A stretch of DNA of 64,000 nucleotides, taken from the NCBI GenBank assembly GCA_029077825.1, contig JAQNCT010000001.1, positions 1 through 64,000 on the forward strand. Direction: 5' to 3'. Positions 47,018 through 55,887 of this stretch are shown in pieces. This DNA comes from Acidocella sp. Its GTDB lineage: Bacteria; Pseudomonadota; Alphaproteobacteria; Acetobacterales; Acetobacteraceae. A program made the translations under genes and the position numbers. Within the stretch, counting starts at the first letter, position 1. Each line of letters opens with the position of its first letter. The notes under the pieces are model-generated. The model saw nothing but the letters and a program-made list of their open reading frames with translations, made no database searches and was not told the DNA's origin.

Positions 47018-48352
47018 CTACAGAATGTTGCGTTCCACCACCACTTCTGAATAGGCATCACCCATCGCCACACAGGCGGTCTGGCGGCCCCAGAAGCCTG
47101 ATTTTGAGCGGTTGACCTTATAATAAAAATCCAGCGTGAGGTCCGGTTTGGTGGTGATATCGGCGCTATAGAGCAAATTCATCAGCGACCCGCCGATGCC
47201 GGTGAATAGATAATCAATCGGGTGGTCCGCCTTACCGAACAGCCGCAAATGGCCAAGCGATTCGTAAGGGTGCCAGGCCCGCAGCACCAGCCGTTCATTG
47301 GGAATGATCTCGTGGATGCGCCACACGCCCCACCCCAGCGCGTTGATGCAGGCAACCACCCCTGACACCCAGTCCTCCTTGGTGCGCAGTTGCGGCACGA
47401 TCAGTTGGTACCAGGGCTCGGAGCGCATGATTCCGCCCATGGTATTAAAGCCGCAAATATGGCCGGCCTCGATGAGCAGCGTGCTGGCCAGCTCCATGCC
47501 CTTCAGGTGGCTGAATTTATCTTTGTAATAAAACAGCGCCGGATATTCGAACCACAAAACATCGCTGAGATATTTGTGGGTCTTCAAGGCTTCAGCCAGC
47601 GCTCGTTCATAGCGAAACGAAACGAGATTGTAATAATCTGCGTAATGGCGGGTCAGGAATACGCCAAATGCCGGGATCATGCCATTTTCATCGCCCAACA
47701 GCGGCAATGACCCGACCGCCGCGATGATCGCCGACTCATCGATATGCAGGCCAACCGTGCGGACCGGCACCTGATCCGCGCGGGGCGGCAAGATCACCGG
47801 CGTGATCGGTGGCGTATCAAGCGGAAAGCGGCCCTCGGTGGCGGGGGCGACATGAAAACGGCTGTTTTCGGCCCCCATGGAAATTGACTGCGCTTGATCA
47901 ATCTGTCCGGTTACCGCAATGCCATCCACCGCAGCCAGCACGCCGACGGCAAATCCCAGATCGAAATAATCGCCAGCCCAGCGGCGCTTGCCGTAATTCA
48001 GGCGCAATGCGCAACCGTAATGAGAAAATGCTTCCTCGATGACGACGCCCTCGGGGGGCAACGGCGGAATGCCGGCGATCGGCAAATTGCCGAAGCCGCA
48101 AAACCGGTAAAATTCTTCCGCATAGGCAAGGCGCGCCGCACGATTCATGCCCGGATTAGCGTCAAAATGCGCCCGCATTTGCCGAAAACTGACTTCCACA
48201 GCGGCGTTAATCAGAATCGGTTCCCGTTTGATATAGTGGCAATCTTCCACCACCAGCTGCAGAACCCGGTTATAATGATTACAGTGAAAAATAACGGGTT
48301 CATTATCAATTGTTACGATACCAGTGGCATTATTCCGCTGCGGTGCGATCAT
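47018..48352 (-). CDS. Two-lobed V4R-like protein of unknown function
   Basis: No firm family; 444 residues, soluble, no signal peptide. The C-terminal half looks like a V4R (4-vinyl reductase/small-molecule-binding) domain: IEAGHICGFNTMGGIM, a GWGVWRIHEIIPNERLVLRAWHPYES stretch, FTGIGGSLMNLLY and the ending TACVAMGDAYSEVVVER. The N-terminal half (IFHCNHYNRVLQLVVEDCHYIKREPILINAAVEVSF, then FYRFCGFGNLPIAGIPP and HYGCALRLNYGKRRWAGDYFDLGFAVGVLAAVDG) looks like a second, diverged lobe. His/Cys-rich spots could bind a ligand or metal. It is divergent from the Roadblock-SCP2-PhnD-like genes over a 274-base region. ATG 48352 is preferred over a TTG at 48367. Confidence 0.6.
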   Translation of the reverse strand: MIAPQRNNATGIVTIDNEPVIFHCNHYNRVLQLVVEDCHYIKREPILINAAVEVSFRQMRAHFDANPGMNRAARLAYAEEFYRFCGFGNLPIAGIPPLPPEGVVIEEAFSHYGCALRLNYGKRRWAGDYFDLGFAVGVLAAVDGIAVTGQIDQAQSISMGAENSRFHVAPATEGRFPLDTPPITPVILPPRADQVPVRTVGLHIDESAIIAAVGSLPLLGDENGMIPAFGVFLTRHYADYYNLVSFRYERALAEALKTHKYLSDVLWFEYPALFYYKDKFSHLKGMELASTLLIEAGHICGFNTMGGIMRSEPWYQLIVPQLRTKEDWVSGVVACINALGWGVWRIHEIIPNERLVLRAWHPYESLGHLRLFGKADHPIDYLFTGIGGSLMNLLYSADITTKPDLTLDFYYKVNRSKSGFWGRQTACVAMGDAYSEVVVERNIL

Positions 48353-48500
48353 GGAAGTATCTTTCAAGCTTTTAACCCCGTAACGATATCATTAACCTTA
48401 ACGTTACATCTGTCCAGATGCGCGCGAAAAATCATATCGTTGCAATATTCGATGATTTGAATAATTTCTTGCAATTACAATCAAAATTTACACGGCCGAA

Positions 48501-48554
48501 GCAATTTCCGTAAAGCCTATGCTTTACGCACACAGTTAAGCAATTGGCGTAAGT
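48501..48554. promoter_or_regulatory. Candidate operator in the divergent region of the V4R/Roadblock cluster
   Basis: The 274-base divergent gap is AT-richer than its flanks. It holds a perfect inverted repeat CGTAAAGC/GCTTTACG with a four-base loop at 48509-48528. It also holds a direct repeat GCAATTNNCGTAA at 48501-48513 and 48540-48552; a partial third copy starts at 48470. Two divergent promoters must lie here, so a shared regulator is likely. Confidence 0.45.
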
Positions 48555-48626
48555 TACGATAATCCTATTGCGAAAAAGTCAAAACATTCTAATCCTGGTT
48601 TATTAGCTCGCTTATGGGAGGTCACT

Positions 48627-48992
48627 TTGCGTGAAAACGAAATAAAAACCGTGCTGACAGACCTGAACAACGGCTCCGCCAGCATCGAGGCTTCGGCGCT
48701 GATCTCAACTGACGGGTTGATCCTAGCCTCGGCTTTACCGGGCGCAATGGATGAGGACCGTGTTGCAGCGATGGTGGCCGCCATGCTGTCATTGGGCGAT
48801 CGTACCACTGCCGAACTAGCCTGTGGTCAATTGGAACAGGTGCTGGTCAGCGGTTCGCACGGGCATATCCTGATCGTTCATGCCGGCAACGATGCCGTAC
48901 TATGCGTGATTGCCAACAAAACCGTAAAACTGGGGCTGCTGTTCCTGAATGCAAAATATACCGCGCAGGCGGTGGCAACACTCCTGCACTGA
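48627..48992 (+). CDS. Roadblock/LC7-domain protein (MglB-like)
   Basis: A 121-residue single-domain Roadblock protein. The fold's landmarks are visible: a first helix (IKTVLTDLNNGSASIEASALISTDGLILASALP), the long second helix DEDRVAAMVAAMLSLGDRTTAELACG, strands LEQVLVSGSHGHILIVHAGNDAVLCVIAN, and a last helix. Such proteins dimerise and serve as activators or scaffolds for small Ras-like GTPases (MglB for MglA), but no GTPase gene lies in the window. Start is TTG 48627, five bases after GGGAGG (48616-48621). First gene of the + strand arm of the cluster. Confidence 0.85.
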   Translation: MRENEIKTVLTDLNNGSASIEASALISTDGLILASALPGAMDEDRVAAMVAAMLSLGDRTTAELACGQLEQVLVSGSHGHILIVHAGNDAVLCVIANKTVKLGLLFLNAKYTAQAVATLLH

Positions 48993-49139
48993 GCCAGCAC
49001 TGTATTTTTTGCGGTCACGGAAAGACCAATAAACGGCCAGCGTTGCATATGGACCCGGATACGGGGCCGAGACGATCGAAGCGAAACCATATCGAGTATT
49101 TCGCCAAAACTAAAATACAACGGTCCAAGGGCATAAAAA

Positions 49140-49532
49140 ATGACAGCGAAGTTTCTGAGCGCGGCGTGGATTCAGCTGGTGGGCGCCCAATGGGATGCGA
49201 ACCCCGATATCCAAAAGGATTTGAAGAATTTCAATGCCTCATGGGAATATTATATCGAAGATAGGCCCGAAATTGCGCATGTCATGCTGGTCTGCCAGGC
49301 CGGCAAGGTGGTTTACGCCGGACCATCGGACGGGCTGGCCCGTGACTTCATCATGTGGGCCAGCCTCGACAACTGGAAAAAAATCCTCTCCGGCGAAGTC
49401 AGCGGCAAAGCCGCTCTGATGACGCGGCGGCTGAAGTTCAAAGGCTCGATGATGACGGCCATGAAATACATGGCGCCGTTCAACATGCATTTGCAAATTC
49501 TGGGCAAAATTCCTGTCGATTTTAATATCTGA
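49140..49532 (+). CDS. SCP2-like sterol/lipid-carrier domain protein, cytosolic
   Basis: A 130-residue protein without signal peptide or membrane segment. The central part (DFIMWASLDNWKKILSGEVSGKAALMTRRLKFKGSMMTAMKYMAPFNMHLQIL) matches the SCP2 sterol-carrier fold, which encloses a lipid or acyl ligand. Closest within the window is the exported protein at 55354-55884, which has the same MWA..NW...R.L.F.G...AM..M.PF order. A 147-base gap separates it from the Roadblock gene, and the PhnD-like gene follows after 12 bases. Lipid or acyl-CoA binding is inferred from the fold. Confidence 0.75.
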   Translation: MTAKFLSAAWIQLVGAQWDANPDIQKDLKNFNASWEYYIEDRPEIAHVMLVCQAGKVVYAGPSDGLARDFIMWASLDNWKKILSGEVSGKAALMTRRLKFKGSMMTAMKYMAPFNMHLQILGKIPVDFNI

Positions 49533-49544
49533 GGACGCGGTGTC

Positions 49545-50399
49545 ATGTCAGACTCTCGAGCCGGCGTCGGATCCAAGCTAAACTTCACGGTTGATCCAAA
49601 CTATTCCGGCAAGAATCTGCCCGGCTGGTTCTTAATGAATACCTATCTGCAACGCCAACTCGGCGTGGCGATGCGTTTTCAGCCGCATGACAGCTTCGAT
49701 GACTGCCGGACTGCCGTACTCTCAAATGATTATGATCTAGTTTACGCTAACCCGTTCGACTGGGTGCAATATACGCAAAAGCTGGATTTTATCCCCATCA
49801 CCAAACCGCGCGACCATTTCGATGAAGTGTATCTATGCACCGCCGCCAGCAGCGCCGTCGAGACAGTGGCTGATTTGCCGGAACGTATCCGGATTGCCTC
49901 AGCCCACCCCGGTACGCTGATCCATATGGTGGGGCTGTTCCTGCTGGATAAAGCCGAGATCGACCGGGCGCGGCTGGAGTTTGTCTTCACTGGCAGTTAC
50001 CAGGGCGTGTTGAAAGCGGTACTGCAAAAGCAAGCGGATGTCGGATTTTTATTTGATGAAATCTACGCCGGTGCCAGCGGGCTCATCCGGGACCGGCTGC
50101 GCATCATCGACAAATCCGACGACGCCTTCGCCTTTCACGCTTTTTGTATCGGCCCTCGTCTGTTGCCGTTGCAAGAGCGCCTCACCGAGGTCCTCTGCCG
50201 GATGGATGAGGAGCCGCGCGGACAGATGTTATTGCAGGATATTGGATTTACCGGCTTCATCCCGGTCACCGAAGATGAGGTGGCGTGCCTGACAATGCTG
50301 GCGGATGAATATATCAGCGGCCATGAGGCAATTGACTTACGCGCCACGTCGACCCTGCAGATCGACGACAGCGCCTTCATGGTGGCGCGCGACGTTTAG
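49545..50399 (+). CDS. PhnD-like substrate-binding-fold protein lacking a signal peptide
   Basis: A 284-residue protein of the PhnD/SsuA/transferrin-like periplasmic-binding fold. It reads from LNFTVDPNYSGKNLPGWFLMNTYLQRQLG to the switch-lobe YDLVYANPFDWVQYTQKLDFIPI, then RIRIASAHPGTLIHMVGLFLLDKA and VFTGSYQGVLKAVLQKQADVGFLFDEIYAG. Unlike ABC binding proteins, its N-terminus (SDSRAGVGSK) has no signal peptide, so it should stay in the cytosol and sense rather than transport. No ABC permease or ATPase is next to it. The coding end lies one base from the convergent moaB stop. Confidence 0.8.
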   Translation: MSDSRAGVGSKLNFTVDPNYSGKNLPGWFLMNTYLQRQLGVAMRFQPHDSFDDCRTAVLSNDYDLVYANPFDWVQYTQKLDFIPITKPRDHFDEVYLCTAASSAVETVADLPERIRIASAHPGTLIHMVGLFLLDKAEIDRARLEFVFTGSYQGVLKAVLQKQADVGFLFDEIYAGASGLIRDRLRIIDKSDDAFAFHAFCIGPRLLPLQERLTEVLCRMDEEPRGQMLLQDIGFTGFIPVTEDEVACLTMLADEYISGHEAIDLRATSTLQIDDSAFMVARDV

Positions 50400-50400
50400 G

Positions 50401-50931
50401 CTATTTCAGATGCTCCAATAGCCGCGGCATCAGCTCCACCAGATTGCAAGGGCGATGCCTGGAGTCCAACTGGAACTTCAATATATCATCCCAGCCGTCC
50501 TTCACCGCCCCGGTACTGCCGGGCAGCGCAAACATATAGGTACCGGCCGCCACGCCGCCGAGGGCGCGTGATTGGATGGTTGACGTACCGATTTTCTGGT
50601 AGCTCAGCATCCGGAATAATTCGCCAAAACCCTCGATGGTTTTATCCAGCACACGGCTGAACGCTTCCGGCGTCACATCGCGACCGGTCACACCGGTGCC
50701 ACCAGTGGTGATCACCACGTCAATCGCCGGGTCAGCCATCCAGACACGCAACTGAGATTCAATGAGATCAGCATCATCCTTGATAATTTTACGGTCCGCC
50801 AAATGATGTCCAGCCGCCAGAATGCGGCTCGCCAGCGCATCACCCGAGGTGTCATTTTCCGCCACACGGGTATCAGACACAGTGATGATAGCGATATGAA
50901 CCGGAAGAAAATTACGCGACTCGTCGATCAT
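50401..50931 (-). CDS. moaB: Molybdopterin biosynthesis protein MoaB
   Basis: Adenylyltransferase-type protein of 176 residues (MogA/MoaB fold) in molybdenum-cofactor synthesis. Signature strands [27 protein letters not shown], the [16 protein letters not shown] loop and [18 protein letters not shown] are visible. It lies 3 bases after the lytic transglycosylase stop upstream, so both may share a transcript. No other moa/moe genes are present in the window. The coding end is one base from that of the PhnD-like gene. Confidence 0.95.
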   Translation of the reverse strand: MIDESRNFLPVHIAIITVSDTRVAENDTSGDALASRILAAGHHLADRKIIKDDADLIESQLRVWMADPAIDVVITTGGTGVTGRDVTPEAFSRVLDKTIEGFGELFRMLSYQKIGTSTIQSRALGGVAAGTYMFALPGSTGAVKDGWDDILKFQLDSRHRPCNLVELMPRLLEHLK

Positions 50932-50934
50932 GGA

Positions 50935-52581
50935 TCAATTAGACGCTGATGCACGCGGCATGTCACGCAGTTGCGGGAAATTACCTTCCGCGATGTCGTC
51001 CAGGCTGGTGGGCTTCAGGCCAATTTCCTCGGCGTAAATCCAGCTATCTGCCAGCACGCGATGCACAAAATGCCGGGTTTCGTCGTTCGAGATTGTTTCA
51101 ATAAACATCAGCGGATCGCTGTCTTGCTGCAAAGCATTGTACCAGACGGCGGCAGCCCCAGGGCCTGCATTATAACTGGCGAGAATCGCGAGTAGATTGT
51201 TATTGATACCGGCTTGCTGACCGAGGTAACGGATATAACCCTGGCCGAGTGCCAGGTTCGCCGAAGGGTCGTTGAGGGCGCCAGAGATGCCTTCGTCGCG
51301 CGCCACAAAATGCGCGGTCACCGGCATCAATTGCATGAGCCCGCGCGCGCCACAGGGCGACACCGCATTGGCGTTAAAGCCCGACTCGGTACGCGCCAGC
51401 GCATAGACCAGCGCCGGGTCAACCGAGAACCCGCCGGCAGGATGCAAAGCAGGCAACGGCAAGCTGACGCCGGCAATGCTGTTGTCCGCCAGCGTGGTTT
51501 GTCCGGCGACGGCAATGGCGACGTCAACCAGCCCGGCGCGCGCCGCCACCGCCATTACCGCATGTGCCAGCCCTGGATTGGTCTGAACATCCGGCCATAG
51601 CGCCCGTAGCGCCAGCCCAGCCTGATCGTTTTCGCCAATTTGCAGCAGCTCAAATGCCAGGTGGCCGTTTGGCAGCGCATCCACGGCCGTGATATCAGCC
51701 TCAGACAGCACCGCGGCAATCCCGGTGGGGCCAAAACCCTGGCCCAGCAAGCGGCCGGCGATGATGCCATAAAAACTGTTCGTCGCGGTGGCGGCGGTGC
51801 GCAGCCAGTTCAGATAATCCACCGGCTGCTGCAAACGTAAGGCAGCACGGGCGGCCCAAAAGGCCCCGGCGGCTCGGTCATCATCAGACGCGCCTGTAAC
51901 GTTGGCAGCCTGCACGAATAGTGGCGCGGCACTGGCAATATCGCCGCGCTGCCAATCAGCCAGCCCTTTGGTGAAGGCGTTCCGCCAGGCCGGCGCATCG
52001 TTCATTCGGGCAGGCTTGTTGCTACCGGCCGAAATAGCGGTCTGCTCAGGCAGCAACACCGCCAGCGGCGGCGCAATGGTGCCAGGGCGGAGTCTCTTAA
52101 CCAAGACCTGAAACACAGCGGCAGCCGCAGGCTGGCCGCTGTATTGGCTGTACCAGCTGGTCAGCTCGGCGGTGCTGGGGTGATAACGGGGCGAAAGATA
52201 GCGGGCGGCCAGAATGGTGCCCACCATTGAAGTATCGTCGAGCCGGTTGATCAGCTGGTCCGCCTCGGCGTAGGCCCCCTGGTCCTGCAACGCCAGAATG
52301 CGCTGATATTGCGCCACCTCGCTCGGTGGTAACGGCTGCGGCAGGACAACTTCATCAGCTGAATTTGGCGACGCACGCGGCACCGCATAGGCCACAGAAT
52401 TCCCATCCGACACAGCACCGGCTGTTGAAAGGGGAATATCCGACCCTGACCCTGACCCCGTAGCAGAGGGGCTTGCCGAAGCTGCCGTTACGAAGACGGC
52501 ACTGAAGGCAACAAGCGCGACTGCGGCAAGCATGGCCGAAGTGGCGTTCAGGCGGGAGAGCGTTTGGAGGGCTCCGCGCAT
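50935..52581 (-). CDS. Soluble lytic transglycosylase (Slt family)
   Basis: Periplasmic peptidoglycan-cleaving enzyme of 548 residues. The signal peptide (SAMLAAVALVAFSAVFVTAASA) is followed by a Ser/Gly-rich linker and a long alpha-helical superhelical region made of short repeats (LDRYAALG-like packing; YFWAARAALRLQQPVDYLNWL). The C-terminal catalytic domain has ALARTESGFNANAVSPCGARGLMQLMP with catalytic Glu in RTESGFN, then GYIRYLGQQAGINNNLLAILASYNAGPG and VHRVLADSWIY. It releases 1,6-anhydromuropeptides. moaB follows after 3 bases. Confidence 0.93.
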   Translation of the reverse strand: MRGALQTLSRLNATSAMLAAVALVAFSAVFVTAASASPSATGSGSGSDIPLSTAGAVSDGNSVAYAVPRASPNSADEVVLPQPLPPSEVAQYQRILALQDQGAYAEADQLINRLDDTSMVGTILAARYLSPRYHPSTAELTSWYSQYSGQPAAAAVFQVLVKRLRPGTIAPPLAVLLPEQTAISAGSNKPARMNDAPAWRNAFTKGLADWQRGDIASAAPLFVQAANVTGASDDDRAAGAFWAARAALRLQQPVDYLNWLRTAATATNSFYGIIAGRLLGQGFGPTGIAAVLSEADITAVDALPNGHLAFELLQIGENDQAGLALRALWPDVQTNPGLAHAVMAVAARAGLVDVAIAVAGQTTLADNSIAGVSLPLPALHPAGGFSVDPALVYALARTESGFNANAVSPCGARGLMQLMPVTAHFVARDEGISGALNDPSANLALGQGYIRYLGQQAGINNNLLAILASYNAGPGAAAVWYNALQQDSDPLMFIETISNDETRHFVHRVLADSWIYAEEIGLKPTSLDDIAEGNFPQLRDMPRASASN

Positions 52582-52723
52582 GGTGAGATGTGGCTACACA
52601 ATCCACCCATGAGAGGCAAGGGCTTTCTATGAGACGTTTACCATAAATTAAGACAAATTTAATGGTTTCCTTGGGTTATGATGACCATCACCGCTCACGA
52701 TTACGTGATCACACTGTCTAACC

Positions 52724-53491
52724 TCAGCCGTCCAACCACGCCCGCAACGCTAAAAGATCATGCCACGAATCTCGTTTCGCCGCTGGCGTGCGCAGCAAGT
52801 AAGCGGGATGATAAAATGGCAGGCACGGTATGGGCACGGCTAGGCCCGGTATGTCGATGCTTTGCCATTTCCCCCGCAGCTTACTGATACCAGCATGGCC
52901 GTATTGCGCAGGCAACATGGCCTTAGCCGTTACCGCCCCCAATAATATTAAGCAATCCGGCCGTAATAAAGCGATGTGGCGCTGCAAAAACGGCAGACAC
53001 AGCGCAATTTCAGCCTCGGTCGGCTGGCGGTCGCCGGGGGGGCGCCAGGGCACGATATTGGTGATCCGCACGAGGCTGCGGTCCAGCCCTATGCTCGCCA
53101 GCATCTTGTCGAGCAACTGGCCGCGCGGCCCGCTGAATGGCTGGCCCGAACGATCATCCTCAGCCGCCGGCGCATCGCCGATCACCATCACCCGCGCTGC
53201 CGCCGCGCCATTTGCAAATACCAGTTGCGTGGCGGTATCGCGCAAGGCGCAGCCGGTGAAACTTCCAAGAGCTTCATGCAAATCCTCAATAGTTTCACAA
53301 TTGGTGGCAATTCTGGCGGCATCCGCTGGTCCGGCTGGGAGCGCTAATACCGGCAGCGGCGCCGCCCTTGGCGGTAGCGCGACAGGGCTGGCAACCTCCG
53401 GCATCACGCGCGTGCGATTCTGCGGCGCTGCCAGCAGAATTTCATCCACGCCCCAATTCAACTGCAGTCGCAAAGCGATCAATTCATCCAT
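52724..53491 (-). CDS. Family-4-type uracil-DNA glycosylase, Fe-S cysteines incomplete
   Basis: DNA repair glycosylase of 255 residues. After a variable ~75-residue N-terminal region come TGCALRDTATQLVFANG, motif A VMVIGDAPAAEDDRSGQPFSGPRGQLLDKML (Asp in place of the usual Glu of GEAPG), NIVPWRPPGDRQPTEAEIALCLPFLQ and the catalytic HPAYLLR motif. Family-4 enzymes use four Cys for a [4Fe-4S] cluster; here only the Cys of GCAL and of ALCLP remain, and the VPW Trp replaces one. An alphaproteobacterial branch is often like this. Activity is plausible but the cluster is doubtful. Confidence 0.82.
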   Translation of the reverse strand: MDELIALRLQLNWGVDEILLAAPQNRTRVMPEVASPVALPPRAAPLPVLALPAGPADAARIATNCETIEDLHEALGSFTGCALRDTATQLVFANGAAAARVMVIGDAPAAEDDRSGQPFSGPRGQLLDKMLASIGLDRSLVRITNIVPWRPPGDRQPTEAEIALCLPFLQRHIALLRPDCLILLGAVTAKAMLPAQYGHAGISKLRGKWQSIDIPGLAVPIPCLPFYHPAYLLRTPAAKRDSWHDLLALRAWLDG

Positions 53492-53600
53492 ATAGTGATT
53501 TGGGACGCCAAGCAGGGTTTACGCAAGACACCGCAAGGTTTACGTATACGTCAACATTAGCTAGCCCACACCATATTCCACACCACATAAAGGAGCGATG

Positions 53601-55235
53601 ATGTCCGAGCATTTGGAACCCCGTGAGGCCATGGAATTTGATGTGCTGGTGGTAGGTGCCGGCCCCGGCGGGTTGGCCGCTGCGATCCGTCTCAAACAGA
53701 TCAATCCTGAAATTTCCGTCTGTGTCATCGAAAAAGGCAGCGAAGTCGGTGCGCATATTCTCTCCGGCGCGGTGCTGGAGCCACGCGCCCTGCTGGAATT
53801 ATTCCCCGATTGCGACCCATCGCTGATCGCGCTCTCAACGCCGGTGGTGGAGGACAAATTCATGTTCCTCACCGAAACCAAAGCCATCACCATGCCGACC
53901 CCGCCGCAAATGCATAATCACGGCAACTATATTGTCTCGCTCGGCAATGTGGTGCGCTGGCTGGGCCAGCAGGCCGAGGAAACCGGCGTGGAGATTTACC
54001 CAGGCTTTGCCGCCGCCGAAGTGTTGGTTGAGGATGGCCGGGTGGTGGGCGTCGCCACCGGCGACATGGGAATCGGCAAAGACGGTCAGCCTACCGGCAA
54101 TTTTACCCGTGGCATCGAACTGCGGGCCACCTACACGATTTTCGCTGAAGGCTGCCGCGGCTCGCTCTCCAAGCAGTTGATGAAAAACTTCAATCTGAAT
54201 GAGGATAACGACCCGCAGACCTACGCCATTGGCATTAAGGAATTATGGGAGATCAAGCCGGAGAAATTTCGCAAAGGCCTGACGCTACATACCATCGGCT
54301 GGCCGCTGCAGAGCGACACTTACGGCGGCTCGTTCATGTATCATTTTGGTGAAAACCTGATGGCATACGGTTACGTGGTTGGGCTGGACTATGCCAACCC
54401 CTTCCTCTCACCGTTCGGTGAGATGCAGCGCTTCAAGATGCACCCGGCCATCGCGCCGTATTTTGAGGGTGCCAAGCGCATCTCCTACGGTGCGCGTGCG
54501 CTTAATGAGGGTGGGTTTCAATCATTGCCGAAGCTAACCTTTCCGGGTGGTGTGCTGATCGGCTGCGCGGCCGGCACACTGAATGTGCCCAAAATTAAGG
54601 GCACCCACACCGCGATGAAATCCGGCATGGTGGCAGCCGAGGCCATCGCCGCGGCTTTCTCGGGCGACAAGCCCGCCGAGGTAACGGCCTATCGCGATAT
54701 GCTGAAAGCCAGTTGGGTGTGGCCGGAATTGCATCAAGTGCGCAACATCCGCCCCGGCTTTGCAAAATTTGGCCTGTATGGTGGCCTGGTGAATGCGGCA
54801 ATCGAGACCTACATCACGCGTGGCAAATCGCCCTGGACCCTGAAAAACCACGCCGACTATAACCAACTAAAAAAAGCCCAGGACAGCCAGCCGATCAATT
54901 ATCCAAAGCCCGATGGCAAACTCACGTTCGACAGGCTCTCCTCGGTATTCCTCTCCAACACCAACCATGAGGAAAACCAGCCGGCACATTTGCAGCTGAT
55001 CGATCCCGCCAAGGCGATTGCCGTGAACTGGAATGAATATCGCAGCCCGGAAACCCGCTATTGCCCGGCTGGCGTGTATGAAATCATCGGTGAAGAAACC
55101 GGCAATCCGCAATTGCAGATCAATGCGCAAAACTGCGTGCATTGCAAAACCTGCGATATCAAAGACCCAACCCAGAACATCAACTGGGTGGTGCCCGAAG
55201 GTGCGGGTGGCCCGAATTATCCAGGCGGCATGTAA
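53601..55235 (+). CDS. Electron transfer flavoprotein-ubiquinone oxidoreductase
   Basis: Membrane-associated enzyme that moves electrons from ETF (beta-oxidation and amino-acid breakdown) to ubiquinone, 544 residues. N-terminal FAD domain [38 protein letters not shown], and the quinone/membrane region near [39 protein letters not shown]. The C-terminal ferredoxin-like domain holds [10 protein letters not shown] and [24 protein letters not shown], giving the four Cys of a [4Fe-4S] cluster. ATG 53601 lies five bases after AGGAG; ATG 53598 is the alternative. ETF genes are not in the window. Confidence 0.96.
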   Translation: MSEHLEPREAMEFDVLVVGAGPGGLAAAIRLKQINPEISVCVIEKGSEVGAHILSGAVLEPRALLELFPDCDPSLIALSTPVVEDKFMFLTETKAITMPTPPQMHNHGNYIVSLGNVVRWLGQQAEETGVEIYPGFAAAEVLVEDGRVVGVATGDMGIGKDGQPTGNFTRGIELRATYTIFAEGCRGSLSKQLMKNFNLNEDNDPQTYAIGIKELWEIKPEKFRKGLTLHTIGWPLQSDTYGGSFMYHFGENLMAYGYVVGLDYANPFLSPFGEMQRFKMHPAIAPYFEGAKRISYGARALNEGGFQSLPKLTFPGGVLIGCAAGTLNVPKIKGTHTAMKSGMVAAEAIAAAFSGDKPAEVTAYRDMLKASWVWPELHQVRNIRPGFAKFGLYGGLVNAAIETYITRGKSPWTLKNHADYNQLKKAQDSQPINYPKPDGKLTFDRLSSVFLSNTNHEENQPAHLQLIDPAKAIAVNWNEYRSPETRYCPAGVYEIIGEETGNPQLQINAQNCVHCKTCDIKDPTQNINWVVPEGAGGPNYPGGM

Positions 55236-55353
55236 GGGTTAAGATAGGTCGCACACATTCGCCAGAATATCTTAATAGGCAAACGCCGAAATCTGGTTAA
55301 ACCTGAAATGCCGCTGGCGCAAAATAATAATGGCGGTTTTTAGGGAGTTAGTT

Positions 55354-55884
55354 ATGGATTTTAAGAAACTGTTTGTGGCGGCAACAGCCGCAAGTGTTTT
55401 TCTCAGCAGTGCTGCCTGGGCTGACACTGCACCGCCGGTGTTCATGTCGCCGGACTGGGCTGGTCAACTTTGCGATGCGTGGAACCATTCCGATGATCTC
55501 ACCACCGGTCTCGCGGGCGGCTGGGTTCATAATGATGGTGGCAAAGGCTACAAAACTTTGAAAGTATCAGACTCCGTCTGCACCAAAAGCGCGCCGGTTG
55601 AGCTGCAAATCGCCTTCAAGGACGGCAAGGCCATCTGCGTTTACGGCGGCGCGATCAAGGGCGCTGCGATGGATTATGGCGTCGATTACGCGATGTGGGC
55701 CACCACAAAAAACTGGCAGAATATGGGCTCACCGATGACCGCGATGATGTTTGGGCGCTTGAACTTTCAGGGGCCGAAGTGGGAAGCGATGTCCAACATG
55801 GGGCCGTTTGGCGCGTTCTTGCATCTGGTTGCCCAGGTGCCTGGCAGCGTTGATTATTGCCCGCCGGTTGGTCAAGGCGCATAG
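55354..55884 (+). CDS. Exported SCP2-like lipid-carrier protein
   Basis: A 176-residue exported protein. Signal peptide MDFKKLFVAATAASVFLSSAAWA (cut after about residue 23) precedes an SCP2-like fold with two Cys pairs around residues 39-70. The region YAMWATTKNWQNM, MTAMMFGRLNFQGPKWEAMSNMGPFGAFLHLVAQVPG matches the cytosolic SCP2-like protein at 49140-49532 motif for motif. ATG 55354 follows AGGGAG. It lies directly before the convergent fatty-acid hydroxylase-like gene, with coding ends 3 bases apart. Binding of a lipid or sterol-like molecule in the periplasm is inferred from the fold only. Confidence 0.72.
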   Translation: MDFKKLFVAATAASVFLSSAAWADTAPPVFMSPDWAGQLCDAWNHSDDLTTGLAGGWVHNDGGKGYKTLKVSDSVCTKSAPVELQIAFKDGKAICVYGGAIKGAAMDYGVDYAMWATTKNWQNMGSPMTAMMFGRLNFQGPKWEAMSNMGPFGAFLHLVAQVPGSVDYCPPVGQGA

Positions 55885-55887
55885 CGC

